Source: Hyalella azteca (taxonomy: Eukaryota; Arthropoda; Malacostraca; Amphipoda; Hyalellidae). Taken from it: a DNA stretch of 64,000 nt. Both the position numbers and the translations under genes were made by a program. Under the pieces are notes generated by a model, which was not told where the DNA came from, did not search any database, and worked only from the letters and a program-made list of their open reading frames with translations. Within the stretch, counting starts at the first letter, position 1; every line of letters begins with the position of its first letter. The stretch spans positions 186,001 to 250,000 of the forward strand of contig NW_025944920.1 of NCBI RefSeq assembly GCF_000764305.2. Direction: 5' to 3'. This document shows positions 20,571 through 33,413 of the stretch, piece by piece.

Positions 20571-22044
20571 ATGTGGACTGAAGTAGAACTACCCACATCA
20601 TGGGGAGTCATGCGAGGGAAAAGATGGGGCAGTGGCCCACAGAAACTGCTGGGTGTTCATGGCTGGCTGGATAATGCAAATACATTTGACCGTATACTTC
20701 CTCTGCTGACATGTGATTGCACCTTTGTTTCCTTGGACTTACCTGGCCATGGGAAATCAGATCATTTTAGTCAAGGCTTTATTTATGATCCAAGGGGCTA
20801 TGTTGGAGCTATTAAGAAGAGTGTTGAGGCATTAGGATGGAACAAATTCCATTTTGTGGGCCATAGTATGGGTGCTGTTGTTGGCATTATCTATTGCTCT
20901 GTCTTCAAAGAAGATGTTGAATCTTTTGTATCAATAGACATCATAAAACCATGGTCCTTCAAACCTCAAGATTATGCACCCAAGTTACTCCAGTATTTTC
21001 AATCATATTTTGACAATGAAAAAAAGAGCACCCTGCCACCCCTTGTGTACCAAAAAGAAGAACTGATCTCCAAAACAATTTCTGGCAGTGGAAATTCTTT
21101 GGATGCTTCTGCTGCTTCACTTTTGCTTGAAAGAGGCGCTGTGCCCAGTAAAGATGGCTCAGGCTTTCTACTCACCAGAGATCTAAGAGCCAAAACCTAC
21201 TTCATTGGCTTCTTCTCCTTTGAGGCTTGGTTAGCTATGGCAGAATCCATAACTTGCCCCATTCTCATTATCAAGGTGAGGCCTTCAGTTATTTCTTTTA
21301 AATTTTTGCATTTTTTGCCTGGAAAATAAGTATATACCGTAATCTCTCTCATATTTGTAATTGCTTTTAATACTACGAATACTGGTAGTAGGTATTTATT
21401 TTGGAATATACTCTTTCACAGAGCAATAACAAGATTTTTATAACTTGATTTCTCAGTTTTGGGGTTCATTGCACCTATTTATTTGTAAATTGGTTAAAAG
21501 TAGAAATTAAGAAGAATAAGAATAAATTCATCTAATTTCCGCCCTCATCAGTTTAGCTTGTTGTAAAATAGAGCTGTAAATTTTAGTATGAATAGTGTGC
21601 TAAAGACCCAGCAGATTCTTCAAAATGCCTATGTCTAGAGGGTAATTTTGATATACTGTAGGTACTGCTTGAATGTCAACACTGTTGAATTGTTCACAGG
21701 CTGATGATGGTCATGGTTACGAGTCAGCTGAGAAATATGCTGAGATGCGGCAGGCATTTGAGCGCAACTGTAGCTTATACCGCTACTATACTCTGCCCGG
21801 CACTCACCATGTGCATCTCCTGCATCCTTCACCCATTGCAAGTTTCGTCAATGCTTTCTTTGAAGATCTTCTCAAAGTCGAGTGTGATGAAGTGAAGTGC
21901 ATCAATGGTGCATCTTTAGAAACAAATTCCTGTGCATATTTAACCAATGATGCCAGTCAAGTAGTAAAAACTGTGTCTACTCCCAGCCAGAGCTCCGATG
22001 GCGATGAATGCTCCAAAGAAAAGAGTATTTGTGATGAGGATTAG
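20571..22044 (+). CDS. alpha/beta hydrolase, serine hydrolase-like (SERHL/kraken type), 2 coding exons
   Basis: Exon 20571-21275 (235 codons) ends ATCAAG|GTGAGG and joins 21700-22044 after TTGTTCACAG in phase 0, giving 349 residues. It is a single alpha/beta hydrolase fold. HGWLDNANTFD (30-40) gives the oxyanion-hole HG, LDLPGHGKSD is at 55-64, and VGHSMGA (96-102) is the nucleophile elbow with Ser99. Strand ILIIK ends exon 1, and exon 2 opens with ADDGHGY, where Asp237 or Asp238 is the likely acid. GTHHVHL (269-275) supplies the catalytic His. HGWLDNA/F and the overall length are typical of the SERHL/kraken family, whose physiological substrates are poorly defined. The last 50 or so residues are polar and probably disordered. 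The upstream exon is not seen. No frameshift or stop; likely functional. Confidence 0.9.
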
Positions 22045-22296
22045 GTTATTTTAGTACGTAGTAATTAAATAATTAATTCTATGATTTCAGTCTCTGAGAA
22101 AACATTGAGTCTTTGGCAAGAATGTAAGGATGATTAACAACTTTCTCTTCTGACTAGCCATTTACATATACTCTGGTTTAGGATTAAATGTTGGTGATCA
22201 TGTATATTTTTCTGATGAATCTAATTCAAAGCAGATACTGCAATATGATATGTTATTTTGCCAGTTGGTGAATTTATTGAATAATTTAAACATGCG

Positions 22297-22302
22297 AATA
22301 AA
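22297..22302 (+). promoter_or_regulatory. AATAAA polyadenylation signal of the hydrolase gene
   Basis: Canonical hexamer about 250 bases after the stop codon at 22044. Confidence 0.5.
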
Positions 22303-25300
22303 TTTAACACATGAACTTTATTACCATTTACATGTGAATGTCATGCTGATGATGGTGTTAAAGCCTTGTGTAAAGTTAATACCTACTTGAAGAAGTTAAT
22401 TCCAAGCCTGGCCGAGACAACTTCCAAGTATTATTTTCAGGTAATTCACTGCATTGTTCTTTATTGAGACTTGCATTTCTAATCATCAGCCAAATTCTTG
22501 CTGCACTCTTCATCTTATATTTGTCAACGTTTATGGGTTTGTTTGTTTGTTTGTGAGCATGGCTGAAGCCTGGCAGTGGAAATATAGGAGGTGATGAGGC
22601 GTGACTCCATGATAATGATTGTTTAGAAATTGATTGTCAGAATAAAACACTAGAAGAAATCTTACTTAGGTAGATTCAAATTTCATTCTAAAATAATTTA
22701 GTGTTTAATTTGAATTTAGCATTACTTAAATGGAAGTTGTGTGCTAAGCATTGACATGGCTGGTCTTTCTTTAACTATGATACTTTAATTTCAAAATGTC
22801 ATGCGTCATAATTTCCCGTACTAACTTGTGCTAAATTGAAGTACGTAAATAATTGTCCAAACTCGTTCTGGCTCTTCTCTGCGCCAGGAAATACCCTTTG
22901 ATACTCGTATAATACTTTCTTGTAGACTATCAACTCCGTTCACTGCACGAGACTATGTTTTCTGCCGTGTGTATCAGTTTCTGCTATACCTGTGACTTCA
23001 AGTGACTTTTTGTTATTGTCTGCCGTGATGCTCTCGTGTCCGCAAGTTGGGTGTCAGCCACCAAGCACGCTATCATAGAGCACAACTGTGGTCAGGACTC
23101 CAGTCTTGTCCGTTATAATGGCTTGCTGCTGGTTATGCTGTACTGGACTGTATTGTATGCTATCCTCTGTCTAATGACTGTAGCACTCGTTACCAGAGGA
23201 ATATAAATAGGTAGTATTGACGACGGTCCATGTATCACTAGACAAAGATTTTTTATAATTTTTAGCTCATTTTCTCATTTATGGAAAAAATGCCCTAGGT
23301 ATTGTGCTCCTCATGTCATTAATTATATGGGTTGTGGTTATACGTACCTATTAAACCTATTGTGGTTGCTTATTTAGTTAAACTGCATTTTCTGTGATAT
23401 AGACTCAGAATAATATGTTACTAGACTATTCTTATTATGTTCAATCGTGCTAAGATGCATTGTAGGGTTTTCTGCGTGCAACCTAATTTTCTGATATACC
23501 ATATGAAGTTGCCTTTACTTATGGAGTAAAATTTAAGGATCGGAGATTAGCACCGTGATAAAAAATATTTATTTAAAGAGTGTTGCTCACGGTTGGATGG
23601 GCGAATTAAGATCTTATTCAAATATCTGAGCAAAATTGCATTGTGTCATATTTACTTGTACCGATGTTTACATTTATTTTTAATTTTTTACACAAGTTGG
23701 ACGTAGCAAAAACATAGTTGGCATGTGTACTTTGGTTGGGAAATTTATTGCTTTAATCACGATGAGGTGCAATGTGTAAATTTTGGAAGAGGACCGAACT
23801 CTATTGCGTGTATGGTTAGGTTGTGTAGGCAAGGAACTTCTGGGGCTAGATTGTTGTGTGGGCAGTGCAGGTGTAGAGTCGAGTTATCTAGGCATGTTAG
23901 TTGCGATGTTGAACTGATGTCTACTCAGGATTGCCTGTGCTTGCACTCTTTGTTTCTTGTTCGGGCGGCCGACGTCTTGTGCAAGTTTCCTCCTGTACTC
24001 ATTTCTGATACTGTTTGCCTACTTCTTCTTCGTATCTTTGATGTTATGCTAATTCCGCTGTACTAGTTTAGCCATTTCAGACCATCTATTTTTTTCATGA
24101 ATAATAATTTATTCGTGGAATTATTGAGAAATTTGTCTCTTCCCTATTTGGGGATAGACGATTTTGGACTCCCAGTGCCATGTAGCTTGTTTTGAAACAC
24201 TGAATTACAGGCACTTGTTGGTGACCACGGTTTTACTCTCGGGATTGCATGTGACTTGGGGAATAAAACTGCCTCACTTCCTCTTACTCACACTGAAATA
24301 CTTCATGATTATTGTTGCCTGACAGTGAGTTTCCTGTCCACGATGACGATTTGGATCCATTCAAATGCATTTGCATTTTTTTAAGTTTTATTACATACAA
24401 TTCTGCAATGATAATGGACTATAACTAGGCACAAATATTTCCTAGAAAATTTTCACGAGATGAGATATCACGTCAATCACGTGAGCCTAAAATTTTTTTG
24501 CCAACTCGAATTGTGCCACGAGCCTTTCTGACAACGGTTGTGTTAGAAATATGAAGTTATGAATTGGAAGTTTATCATAAGCTTTTCGTTGTTAGCAGCT
24601 ATCCAGAACTCGCAGTCAGATGATGCTGGAAGTTCATACATTTAGAGTTGATATTTATTACATTACCTTTATTAAGTGTGACTCAAAGAACATTAACCAT
24701 GCCAACAGACGTCTACTATAAATTTCCTACTATAAAGACCATCGTCTTCACAGTTGGCTGACGAATTTATTTTACATTGTTGAATAACAGGGCCCTGGTT
24801 TTCTTTGCAAATTAACGATTAGATGACACATTGTCTGTACTTTTGGTTGTTATAGACTTCTGTGATGGAGCTGGGTTTAGATTTAAATGCTGTTGTATTA
24901 AGGGTGAATGATGGGTAGGTGGTAAGACCGGGTAGTACATTCTAACCTATGTATTAAGTAAAGGATTTTCACTAACAAGCTTAAAATAGCTTACACTGAC
25001 GATGTTCTACAAATGTTGTTGCTGGAATATTTTTGTATACGTTTTATTTTGCCCCCTGTGGTGATACTTAATAGTTAAAGTGGTGATGAGAATCGGCGAC
25101 AGGCCATGGTCAAATCAAAACCGATTCCACTGTCTCTATGCTGCGTCATGGTTGTGATTTAGGGTGAAATGTGATCTAGTTCTTATTTGGAGAAGCTATA
25201 AGATTTTCTCGCAAGACATTAGTCACAATTGTGATTTATTAAGATTTATTTGAAGTTTTCAGAATTGGAGTTTGTTTTCATTTAATTCGAGTTAAGTCAA

Positions 25301-26380
25301 TTTTGGGTTAGGCTTTTCTTAGCCATCAAGGAATAACATGCCACTTACGTCCCCTTGACTTCATAGCGTACAAAAAGTTGAAACGGTTACTACTGAAATT
25401 CGTGTTAAGTGAAAAAACTTTGAGGCAATGCTGTTCTTTTAGACGTTATATCAATCGCTTGCGAAATTTACTCTTAAAGTTGCTACTGCCTCAAGGATTC
25501 AGGTTGTGCGGTTCCTGCTGTTTGTAAGAATTTGATTTACGAGTCCCGGTGATGGAATTACATCCTTCAATGCTGCGTCACAGTTACACATTGAAATGTT
25601 ACTCGCTGTTGTATTCACATACATCGCTTGCTTAAGAGGAGAATTCATCACCGGATGTACTATTCCTCTATTCTAACGCTTTAATCAAAACTTTGAGTAT
25701 CATATCAGTGGGGAAATTCGCAACTATAATCTGTGGATTCTGAGTTAATTTCTTCTTGTACTGGAATATATGCAATTTACGTTGAGGAATATGTATAATG
25801 ATTATAAATTTTACATTGTCGCCAGTAATGTAGAAATTGTAATTTGTGCTTAAAAAGTAATTATTTATCAAAGTTGGTCGGGTTCCGGACAGTTTTCTTC
25901 TCTACTTAAATATTTATTTTGTTGAGAAGTCTTATAAACTCTTCGTTGATTTTTTTACTTGAGCTCACAAAAGTGCGATGCACCAGTTGTGCCACATAGC
26001 TTCTTATATTCTTAACCCTTTACTGTGTAATGAATAATATATGTTTAAAAAATAACTTTAAAGACAACACTTCCAAAGAGGCCATTGTCTCCGATGAATG
26101 TATGTATATGAATGAATTTCTAATTTTATTTGTATATCTTAAAAATATTTTTCATTTTTTTAATATATAATTTTTTTTTAGTTTACAAAATTATTTATCC
26201 TGTCAATTGATTCAAGCATTGTCTCCGACTTAACGCAAGTGTGCAAAATTTCCGATCGATTGGACAATTAGAAGTGTGTTAAATATTGATTATAAAATTT
26301 TATAGCAGACGACAAGAAGTGAAGTTAAAGAAAAGTTTTGTATAATAATTATTGCTGCTGCTCCTTTAGTTATCCTGCAG
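22303..26380. other. long AT-rich non-coding stretch
   Basis: No supported gene. A (GTTT)n tract lies at about 22530-22552. At about 23245-23275 the string AGATTTTTTATAATT and its flanks resemble the left end of the MITE at 17823, possibly a fourth, decayed copy. A 113-codon open frame at 23725-24066 has no recognisable motif. Confidence 0.4.
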
Positions 26381-26499
26381 GTGCAAACGGTGGGACCGAG
26401 TGTTCCGTTTGGTTGCAAGATAGGATTTTTTCAGTATCCTGAATCGTTCTTACAACTCCAATACAATTTCATCGTCGCAAATGCATATGACAGTCCCAT
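26381..26499 (+). CDS. possible internal coding exon of an unidentified gene
   Basis: 119 bases open in one frame. A pyrimidine-rich acceptor (CTGCTCCTTTAGTTATCCTGCAG-like) precedes it and a consensus donor CCCAT|GTAAGT follows. It would encode VGPSVPFGCKIGFFQYPESF and about 19 further residues, ending in NAYDSPM. Codon composition and complexity look protein-like against AT-rich flanks. A second possible acceptor (TTTTTTCAG) lies inside at 26425-26433. I do not recognise the protein and found no partner exon nearby; adjoining exons may be outside the window or missed. Confidence 0.35.
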
Positions 26500-27982
26500 G
26501 TAAGTTTATATATCATTAATTTTTCTGGACTGCTGATATATATATATAGTTTTAACTGCTGATTTTACTTATATTCTCTATTTATATTTTTTTACTTGAT
26601 GATGGAGCTGGTCTCCGTGAAACGTTTTCACGAATATATATATGGTGAATTTTCACGGCGTTTTCTTTGCTTTGAAATTCATGCAAGTTTCGTCCTTACG
26701 GTCGTTCACAAGTTGCTAATGACCTTCGCCATTTCCTTCCCGTGCCTTCTTTTTAATGCCTAGAATTTTATGTTTAATTTTGTCATAAAAGCTCTCTATG
26801 TATTTGGGTTGAAGGAATAAACTATGTTTATTTTTAACTGTTCTTGATCATTATTCCCATGAACCTGAATTGTAGGATTGAAAGCATTGGGTACATTTTA
26901 TTATTATTCTAAAAATGTTAATATCCAAGTTTTCGCGAATGAGACAGCGTCGAATAGCTCAGCATGCGTATAGATTTGTCATATCAACTCGATCGTTTAA
27001 AAAGTTTTAAGTTTAAAGAAAGTGTAAAATGAAAGTTTAATCCTTCAAAATTCTAGAAATCGCTTGATGTTGCATGAGAAAAGAATAGGAGTTTTTTTTT
27101 GATCGATTACAACGTTACAAATTTTTAAATTTCTTGACTGAATAACCTGGCGCAATCTGTATTTCCAAAATAAGTAATTGTATTCATTTTGATGATTTGG
27201 TGAGAGGATATTTTTTCTTTTTATTGATTGTCATTTGGGCGAGATTTGCCTTTATTTTCACACATTACAGCACTAACATAGCCTTCGAAATGTCGACATT
27301 AGTTAGATGCGGTCCAAGTTTCACGCAATTTATTAGGTGGCATGTGCGGAAAAGTGGAACCATTTACTGCACGCTAGTCGTTAGAATAGTTTCTAAGCGG
27401 TTTTGTTAGGAACGAACATACATTAATTCATGGTAAAATGACGTTATCAATGTGAAAAAGAAGGGGGAATAACCGATTAACACTCATTGCATGTAGGTCA
27501 TAATTATCCCTTACCTGATCTAGAGGCGGCTACTAACGCTGATTGGTTGAGGGTTAAAGTACGGAAGAATTGACATACAAACAAGACAAGAAGGCTCGAT
27601 AGCAGACATGTGATAATGAGTGGCACCCGATAAACGTTTCAGCATTATGTTACTAAACGTTAGGCATTACGTAACTGAATATGGAATAAAGTTTTGAATA
27701 TTCCGTTCGAAAACCTACGCTGATCTGTCGCTCGTGAAGAGACGCTGATCAACTTCAATGCATCAATGAAACGGTCAGTGTGATATTATCTCGCCACCTG
27801 CCGGCTTAAATCCAGCTCACGGAGTTGCTCGAATGAATTTGATAGAATCTCTAATGAAGTGTCATAATATGAAAGCGACTTGTTATTTTTTCTTCTTTAC
27901 CTTAATGGTTAGCGTAATTTTTGCCACCACGATCACAAATTTGCGAACCATTTTGACACCAAGTGATTAGGCTGTTAACGGC
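26500..27982. other. AT-rich non-coding sequence
   Basis: Contains a (TA)n run near 26537-26548 and a small hairpin CGTGAAACGTTTTCACG near 26616. No supported gene. Confidence 0.4.
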
Positions 27983-28250
27983 TTGTCAAAGTTGCTTAGA
28001 GGAGGAGAGACCACTTTTGGGACATTCAAAAGACGACTGGACGAGTTTTTGAGCAAGATTTCGGATCGTCGTGTTATGGGAAACTACCCTCAGCAAGTGA
28101 CAAGCAACTGCTTTTTGCATCAGCTGGCCCATAGGAGGGCAGATAGACGGAACACATCGAACGCTATCTCCGAGACCCGAGGGCGTGGCGACCTGCCTAT
28201 CGGCGGCTTCAAAACGGAGGATGACGAAGGCAGAACATCAGCATGACCGT
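27983..28250 (+). pseudogene. LINE C-terminal fragment
   Basis: The frame contains TFKRRLDEFLSKISDRR and GNYPQQVTSNCFLHQL. This pattern (FKRRLD..L...PD...GYP....SN..LHQ) matches the extreme C-terminus of CR1/L2-like LINE polyproteins. Downstream, GDLPIGGFK and the DNA encoding it recur in inverted orientation at about 372-460. No reverse transcriptase core precedes it, so it is a 5'-truncated copy. Confidence 0.5.
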
Positions 28251-31200
28251 GAACTGAGAAGTCCTAAACATCGTTACAAGATCATGATTCATGAGGCAAG
28301 ATAGCAGGGACTTCTACTGGAAATGCTTCGCCTTCATTTGATAACAAATTCGGTGTTGCTGGGATAGTGACCGCTCTCATAACGAGCTTTGACTATTCAA
28401 TACTTGCAAACTGTTGAAATCGCGTTGAAATAAACCCTAGAGGAGTCCTATTGTAATGACTTCCTTACCCTAGAAGAGGCCATCCTCTACGTAATCTCTA
28501 CGTAAACCGTTCTTAGATAACTAGTTATAACAATCGTAGGATGTTGATCGACTAATTGATAAAGATAAATTTGATAGATGATGCGGTCATGTTCTGAGGA
28601 AAAATTTATGGAGAAGATCTCACCTCAAAAACACTTCGTAACCTTCCCACTCAATAAATCGTGGTCCAAGTCTACATCGGCATATATATTCAGTTATAGT
28701 TAAGCATTTCATCATTTCCTCAAAGGGCTTCCCTAAGTTGGAAAAGTACAGCATTGAGCATTTAGGTGATCTACAAACGGGCATGTAGGTGAGGGAACAT
28801 TTTAATGTTCGTAAGTCGCAACGGTTACTCATAAACTATATGACATTCGAACATTTGAAGTTAGGTGAAGTAATGTATTCGACTATCTTCATGTTTAAGG
28901 TTTGTATCTACTTTGTGGCTTGTCAATTAAATTTAAGAAGCTCGACGAAATGCTTTGAAGGGTTGTTCCTATTTTCTTAAATGAATGAGAATTTAAACCT
29001 TTTAGATTGAATTTAACGAAAACGAATTTTCTAAAAAAATGAATTGCAATATTAATATCATTTTGGGAACCGGCTATGGAATTTAGAATTTAGTAGGTGC
29101 AGATAATAACAGCTCCTCAAAATACATAGGAATTAATCGGAGGTACACTAAGGAACGACATATGAACTGAAACGGCATTCGAGTGAATAGAAATTGCCCT
29201 GATTGGAAAAAATAATGTGTCACCGATTGCAATATGGACAAATGAATATAAATTATTCATTAGTAGGTATTACAGCTCGGAATTATGCAGTAGTGCGAGC
29301 AATAATTCTTCGTTACACTTGACGCATAACCGGTTTGACAATTGTATTCTAATGGGTTGACGCTCATGTTAATGATTGCACAGTATTTTAATCTGGAAGA
29401 TTTGGTTTTGCAGGTCGCTGTAAATGCTCCAAGCAGCGATGAATTACAGACGTGTAGCGTCTAACTCAGCTACTCGGAAGGGGTTTATAGGGATGCCTGG
29501 CGTTCGCATTAATAACGTAAACTTTGCTGAGTTTTATAACATGAATAGGTAACTAATATCTTCTAAATCTTGACTGAAATTTGATATTTGAAGGCGAGGT
29601 TTAGTGCGTTGAGAAAAGAAATTAATAATGTTGGTTTGAATGGCTGAGGTTACACGCATGAGATTTTCGCAGTCCTATCCAGATAATTACAAGTTGCGCT
29701 CATTATATTTCTGTATTTAGTAATGATACAAATGGTAATTACAAAATAATCACGATTTGATAGATAAAATGTTGCTGCTAGACGCCTGCTCAAATCTCGA
29801 AAAGGTACACAAGTGCTGCTCGCCTCAATTTAGGGTCGTCGAGAAAGTCGCATCTCAACCATCTATTATGCATTTATTTAATAATGAAACCAGTCTTCTC
29901 TGACAATAATTCTGGCGGTGATCTGATTACTTTGATAGTCAAACCCGATCGCAGTACCAACGGCACTTCTACACTGAGAGAAATCGCTGTGCTAAAACCA
30001 CGCACCAAAGTGTCTATCACGGCTTGTCCCAAATTGAGTTGGCACAGGAGCACGTGCCTTCAGTCGTCCGCCTGTAAGGGCACGAGGGCGCGTGCCTTCA
30101 GGCGTCCGCCTGTAAGGGCACTAGGGGCGCGTGCCTGCAGACGCAAGGCAGTGGGCGGGGCGGCCACAAGCAGCGTCTGAGGCGAGGAGGCAGCGCGTCA
30201 TCAGGAAGCTGCGACGGAGCGTGGGTTGAGCGCTAAAAAAAGAAACTCGTCGGGACCGAAGCAAGGAACACGAACGCCAGCTGTGAAAGTTGTCTCAAGC
30301 ACCGCATGGTTTTTAAGCGCTGCATCCTGATACCAACTCAACACTCGAACAGTAGCAAAGATTGTTACTTGAGTATTAAATAAATACTAATGTTTGTATA
30401 GTTACGTGTCTTAATGGAAGAGGGTGGATGAAGCTTTCTAGGAATTTTCTCCTGCCAACAAATTTACTGTCGCCCACCTTCTTAATAAAAAAAAGTCAGT
30501 ACATCTTGTTGACTCTTTATAAAGCGAGAATTACGTTGGCGGAAGACACAGCTAAACACGAGACTTGTGTTCCCTATGCTCGGGCATCCTTGACAGGCTG
30601 AGTATCTGGTGACACAGCGAGATAATGCAGCACATCTTGGCCCTCACGCCTCCCACTCGAGCCTCCAACACTGCACAACATTTTTCCTGGGACTCGTCAG
30701 CCAGTAAAGAAGGCCTCGACCAATAGAGCAACAAGTAAGCGTAAGAAATTCACAGGATTGAGGAAAATAATAAAATAAACACTGATCAATATTTTTACTG
30801 CATGGAAAATGTAAGCCTCGGGCCTTTTATGAGAACTATTGATTGAACTTCATTTATGCGCTAAGGTTGAACGTGGTTTGAGACATGAGGAAGACTGAGA
30901 AAGATTCAGTTTCCTGATGCAGTGTCAACTAATACTGAAAATAAAGTTATTGTGTTAAGAATGGCTGACAAGAAATCAATAATATTTTTTCTTGTTTGGA
31001 ATATATTCTCGAAGTTTCTCTCTGAGTATTTTTGGTGCCTGTGTCTATGACGGAATAAAATCACCAAAAAGTTAAGTCAAAAGAGATCGAACCTACTTGC
31101 AGATCATCGCTGATAAACGAAATTGCGAGAAAAATATCATCTCTGCTGTTACTCAGTTGCTTTATTTAAAGTACTGCATAGCTTTATAGTTTAGATTCAT

Positions 31201-31295
31201 AATTAAATGCCAATGTTGGATTTTATCATATCTAAGGGATACACTGAGATGCTGATTACCCTCTGCAGATAAAACATCAGCTTATACATTACAGA
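28251..31295. other. non-coding sequence with a GC-rich patch
   Basis: Mostly AT-rich. 29970-30250 is CpG-containing and GC-rich, and holds 2.3 units of a 38-bp repeat at 30053-30145 (GTGCCTTCAGKCGTCCGCCT core). It could be a promoter-associated island or a young minisatellite; no start codon context supports a gene. Confidence 0.4.
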
Positions 31296-31344
31296 TAAGC
31301 ATCAGCTGCAGCAATGCTCGCAGCATCAGCTGCAGCAATGCACA
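31296..31344. repeat. 24-bp minisatellite, 2 units
   Basis: Two units of GCATCAGCTGCAGCAATG plus CTCGCA, the same unit as the larger array at 33264-33413. Confidence 0.8.
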
Positions 31345-33263
31345 GGCAAGTCAGATGACGCGTGCGTGATACAGTACCTGACTCGTGTCAGGGATCACGG
31401 CAACGGAGTGTATAATCAATTAAATTATTATTAATTCGTTTGGTGCAAAAGCCGGAATTTTGCATGCTTATATACAACCATATCGAGAAGTAACATTGAA
31501 AGCAGATTTACGAGCATCTTACTTATTGTTCAGAAAGGTTTTAAAGGATTCACAGAAGAAACATTGATTTAGACAATTTCGAAAATATAAATAACTTCTA
31601 AATCGATATTAGATTTTTTTTCTGAAACCTGCTGTTAGAATTTTGAATTCTGCAAATGTTTTGTGTCAGAATTTCTCAGTGAACAGAACAATGTGAGTAG
31701 TCGCGAGAGCTTCTTTTCCGTACAGGTTTAGCCAGCCTCGGAACAATGTTGAGAGTTTCGCTGTTCAAGAGACAAGCTTCTTCAGGACCTATGTATAGGC
31801 GGGGACTGAGTAAAGATCCCAAGAGTTGGGAACGTTTAGTTGAACAATATTTTGTTTCTGAAATGAGCAAATACGTATTATTTTGGAAATTCGATACCTA
31901 ATGTATAATATGTGTTATAATGAATTGAATGTCGACGACCTTGCCGGATGCGTAAGGTTACATAACGTGTAGTTTAACACTGACACAAATGATGGGAGCC
32001 AAAATTTTTGAAGTTCACATACTAAAAATATGGTTTTCTGCATAATCACCTTTGAATTGGATTTTGTGTTTGCGCAGTTATTGAGTTAAGAAGACAATCA
32101 AGCTTACGTGCTTATAGAGGAAGGAAAAACTATCGTGCGGCCACAGTGCGCGGAAGTGAAGTGCAGGTAACATTCTCATATTACATGCACTTTCTTCAAA
32201 AGAGGAAACATTTAATGCTAGGGACAAGTATTCCAAATGTACTTGATGAACTTTTTGACTGAAAGATTGCAGTGATTGTGAGTTCTTTCAGGTCAATTAA
32301 TGAAAAGTTTAAGAGGCTGAGCTCCATGTGTTATGATGGGACGCTAGATACGGTGAAATTTATGTGTTCCTGTATCGAGTTCGTGTTCTCTTCATGGTGG
32401 TCTTCGTTACCTGCGCCGGCCTGTGGAATTTCAGTGCTGATCGGGTATGTCGGTGAAGAAAAGGGTTCGTAAGAAAGGGTTTTGTTATGTTTATTGGGAT
32501 ATTATGTCCTATTGTATAACCACAAGCACTATAGTAATGTTATCAAAGTGGTGTCGTAATTTTATAGTCTGGTAATTAATGAGTCCTGAAGAGTGGAGAA
32601 GTTTAGGGGCGGAAGACCGAGTTGGTCGAGCTGAATGTTCGTTCCTTTGCTCTTCCTTTTAAAGACAAAAAGAATGACGTAGAATTAATTTTTATTTTTA
32701 TTGAATGCAATTTAGTCTTTTATGATATTGTATCGAATACCTTACTGGATGAGTGTTATAGCTCCCCAGGGAAACACGTATTTTTTTACTTTTTATTCTT
32801 TTTACTGAACCAAATTAATGTGTGTGTATTGCTTGGATGACCCACTTAAATTAAAGGTCTGACCGCTCCAAAGTTCAATTCCATGATATGAGTTAATTCA
32901 GAATATTTGGATGTTCACTTCAAGACTCTGCCTAAAGTGAGATATTTTTTCAAGTTACACTTCTGTTCTATTCTATTCTATGTGATTTAAGAAAGTAGAT
33001 TTGAAATGCGTGACCGTGCATAAATGTAGTATTATAATTATTATATGCTATTTCATACCATTATAATGCGATGAAATATTTTCATAATATAATTTGATTT
33101 GCTAATACTGTAGATAAATAAATAAACAAATAAATGTTATAACTAGTAGCATCATAGTTTCTTTTTTTGCATTATTGATGTGTTTCATTTGATATATGTT
33201 TTGCTCCTCTCACGGCTAAAGCAGTAGACAGCAGCAACTGATTCAGAGCCGAGCTCACGAGCT
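31345..33263. other. AT-rich non-coding sequence
   Basis: No supported gene. A (TTCTA)-type tract lies near 32966-32982. Between 31690 and 31830 the minus strand has a CTGAAGAAGCTTGTCTCTTG string of unknown origin. Confidence 0.4.
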
Positions 33264-33413
33264 AGCATCAGCTGCAGCAACATGCAGCATCAGCTGCAGC
33301 AATGCTCGCAGCATCAGCTGCAGCAATGCTCGCAGCATCAGCTGCAGCAATGCTCGCAGCATCAGCTGCAGCAATGCTCACAGCATCAGCTGCAGCAACA
33401 TGCAGCATCAGAC
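33264..33413. repeat. 24-bp minisatellite, about 6 units
   Basis: Unit GCATCAGCTGCAGCAATGCT plus CGCA; PvuII- and PstI-type palindromes (CAGCTG, CTGCAG) are in every unit. Being 24 bp it keeps frame and reads as a Gln-rich octapeptide, but no start or gene context supports translation. Confidence 0.9.

Noticed and set aside
23228..23300. Fourth copy of the MITE
   Set aside because: Only about 15 identical bases plus AT-rich similarity; possible but not distinguishable from chance by eye.
23725..24066. 113-codon plus-strand frame with several cysteines
   Set aside because: No motif, no splice context, and the surrounding sequence is AT-rich non-coding; chance is likely.
26590..26660. GATGATGGAGCTGGTCTCCG followed by GAAACG, resembling 3'-region motifs of some Penelope-like elements
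   Set aside because: Only a short match, with no GIY-YIG or reverse transcriptase sequence nearby. The similar string near 31770 on the minus strand is equally isolated.
29884..30180. 98-codon plus-strand frame in a GC-rich patch
   Set aside because: Its second half is a 38-bp repeat and no conserved domain is visible.
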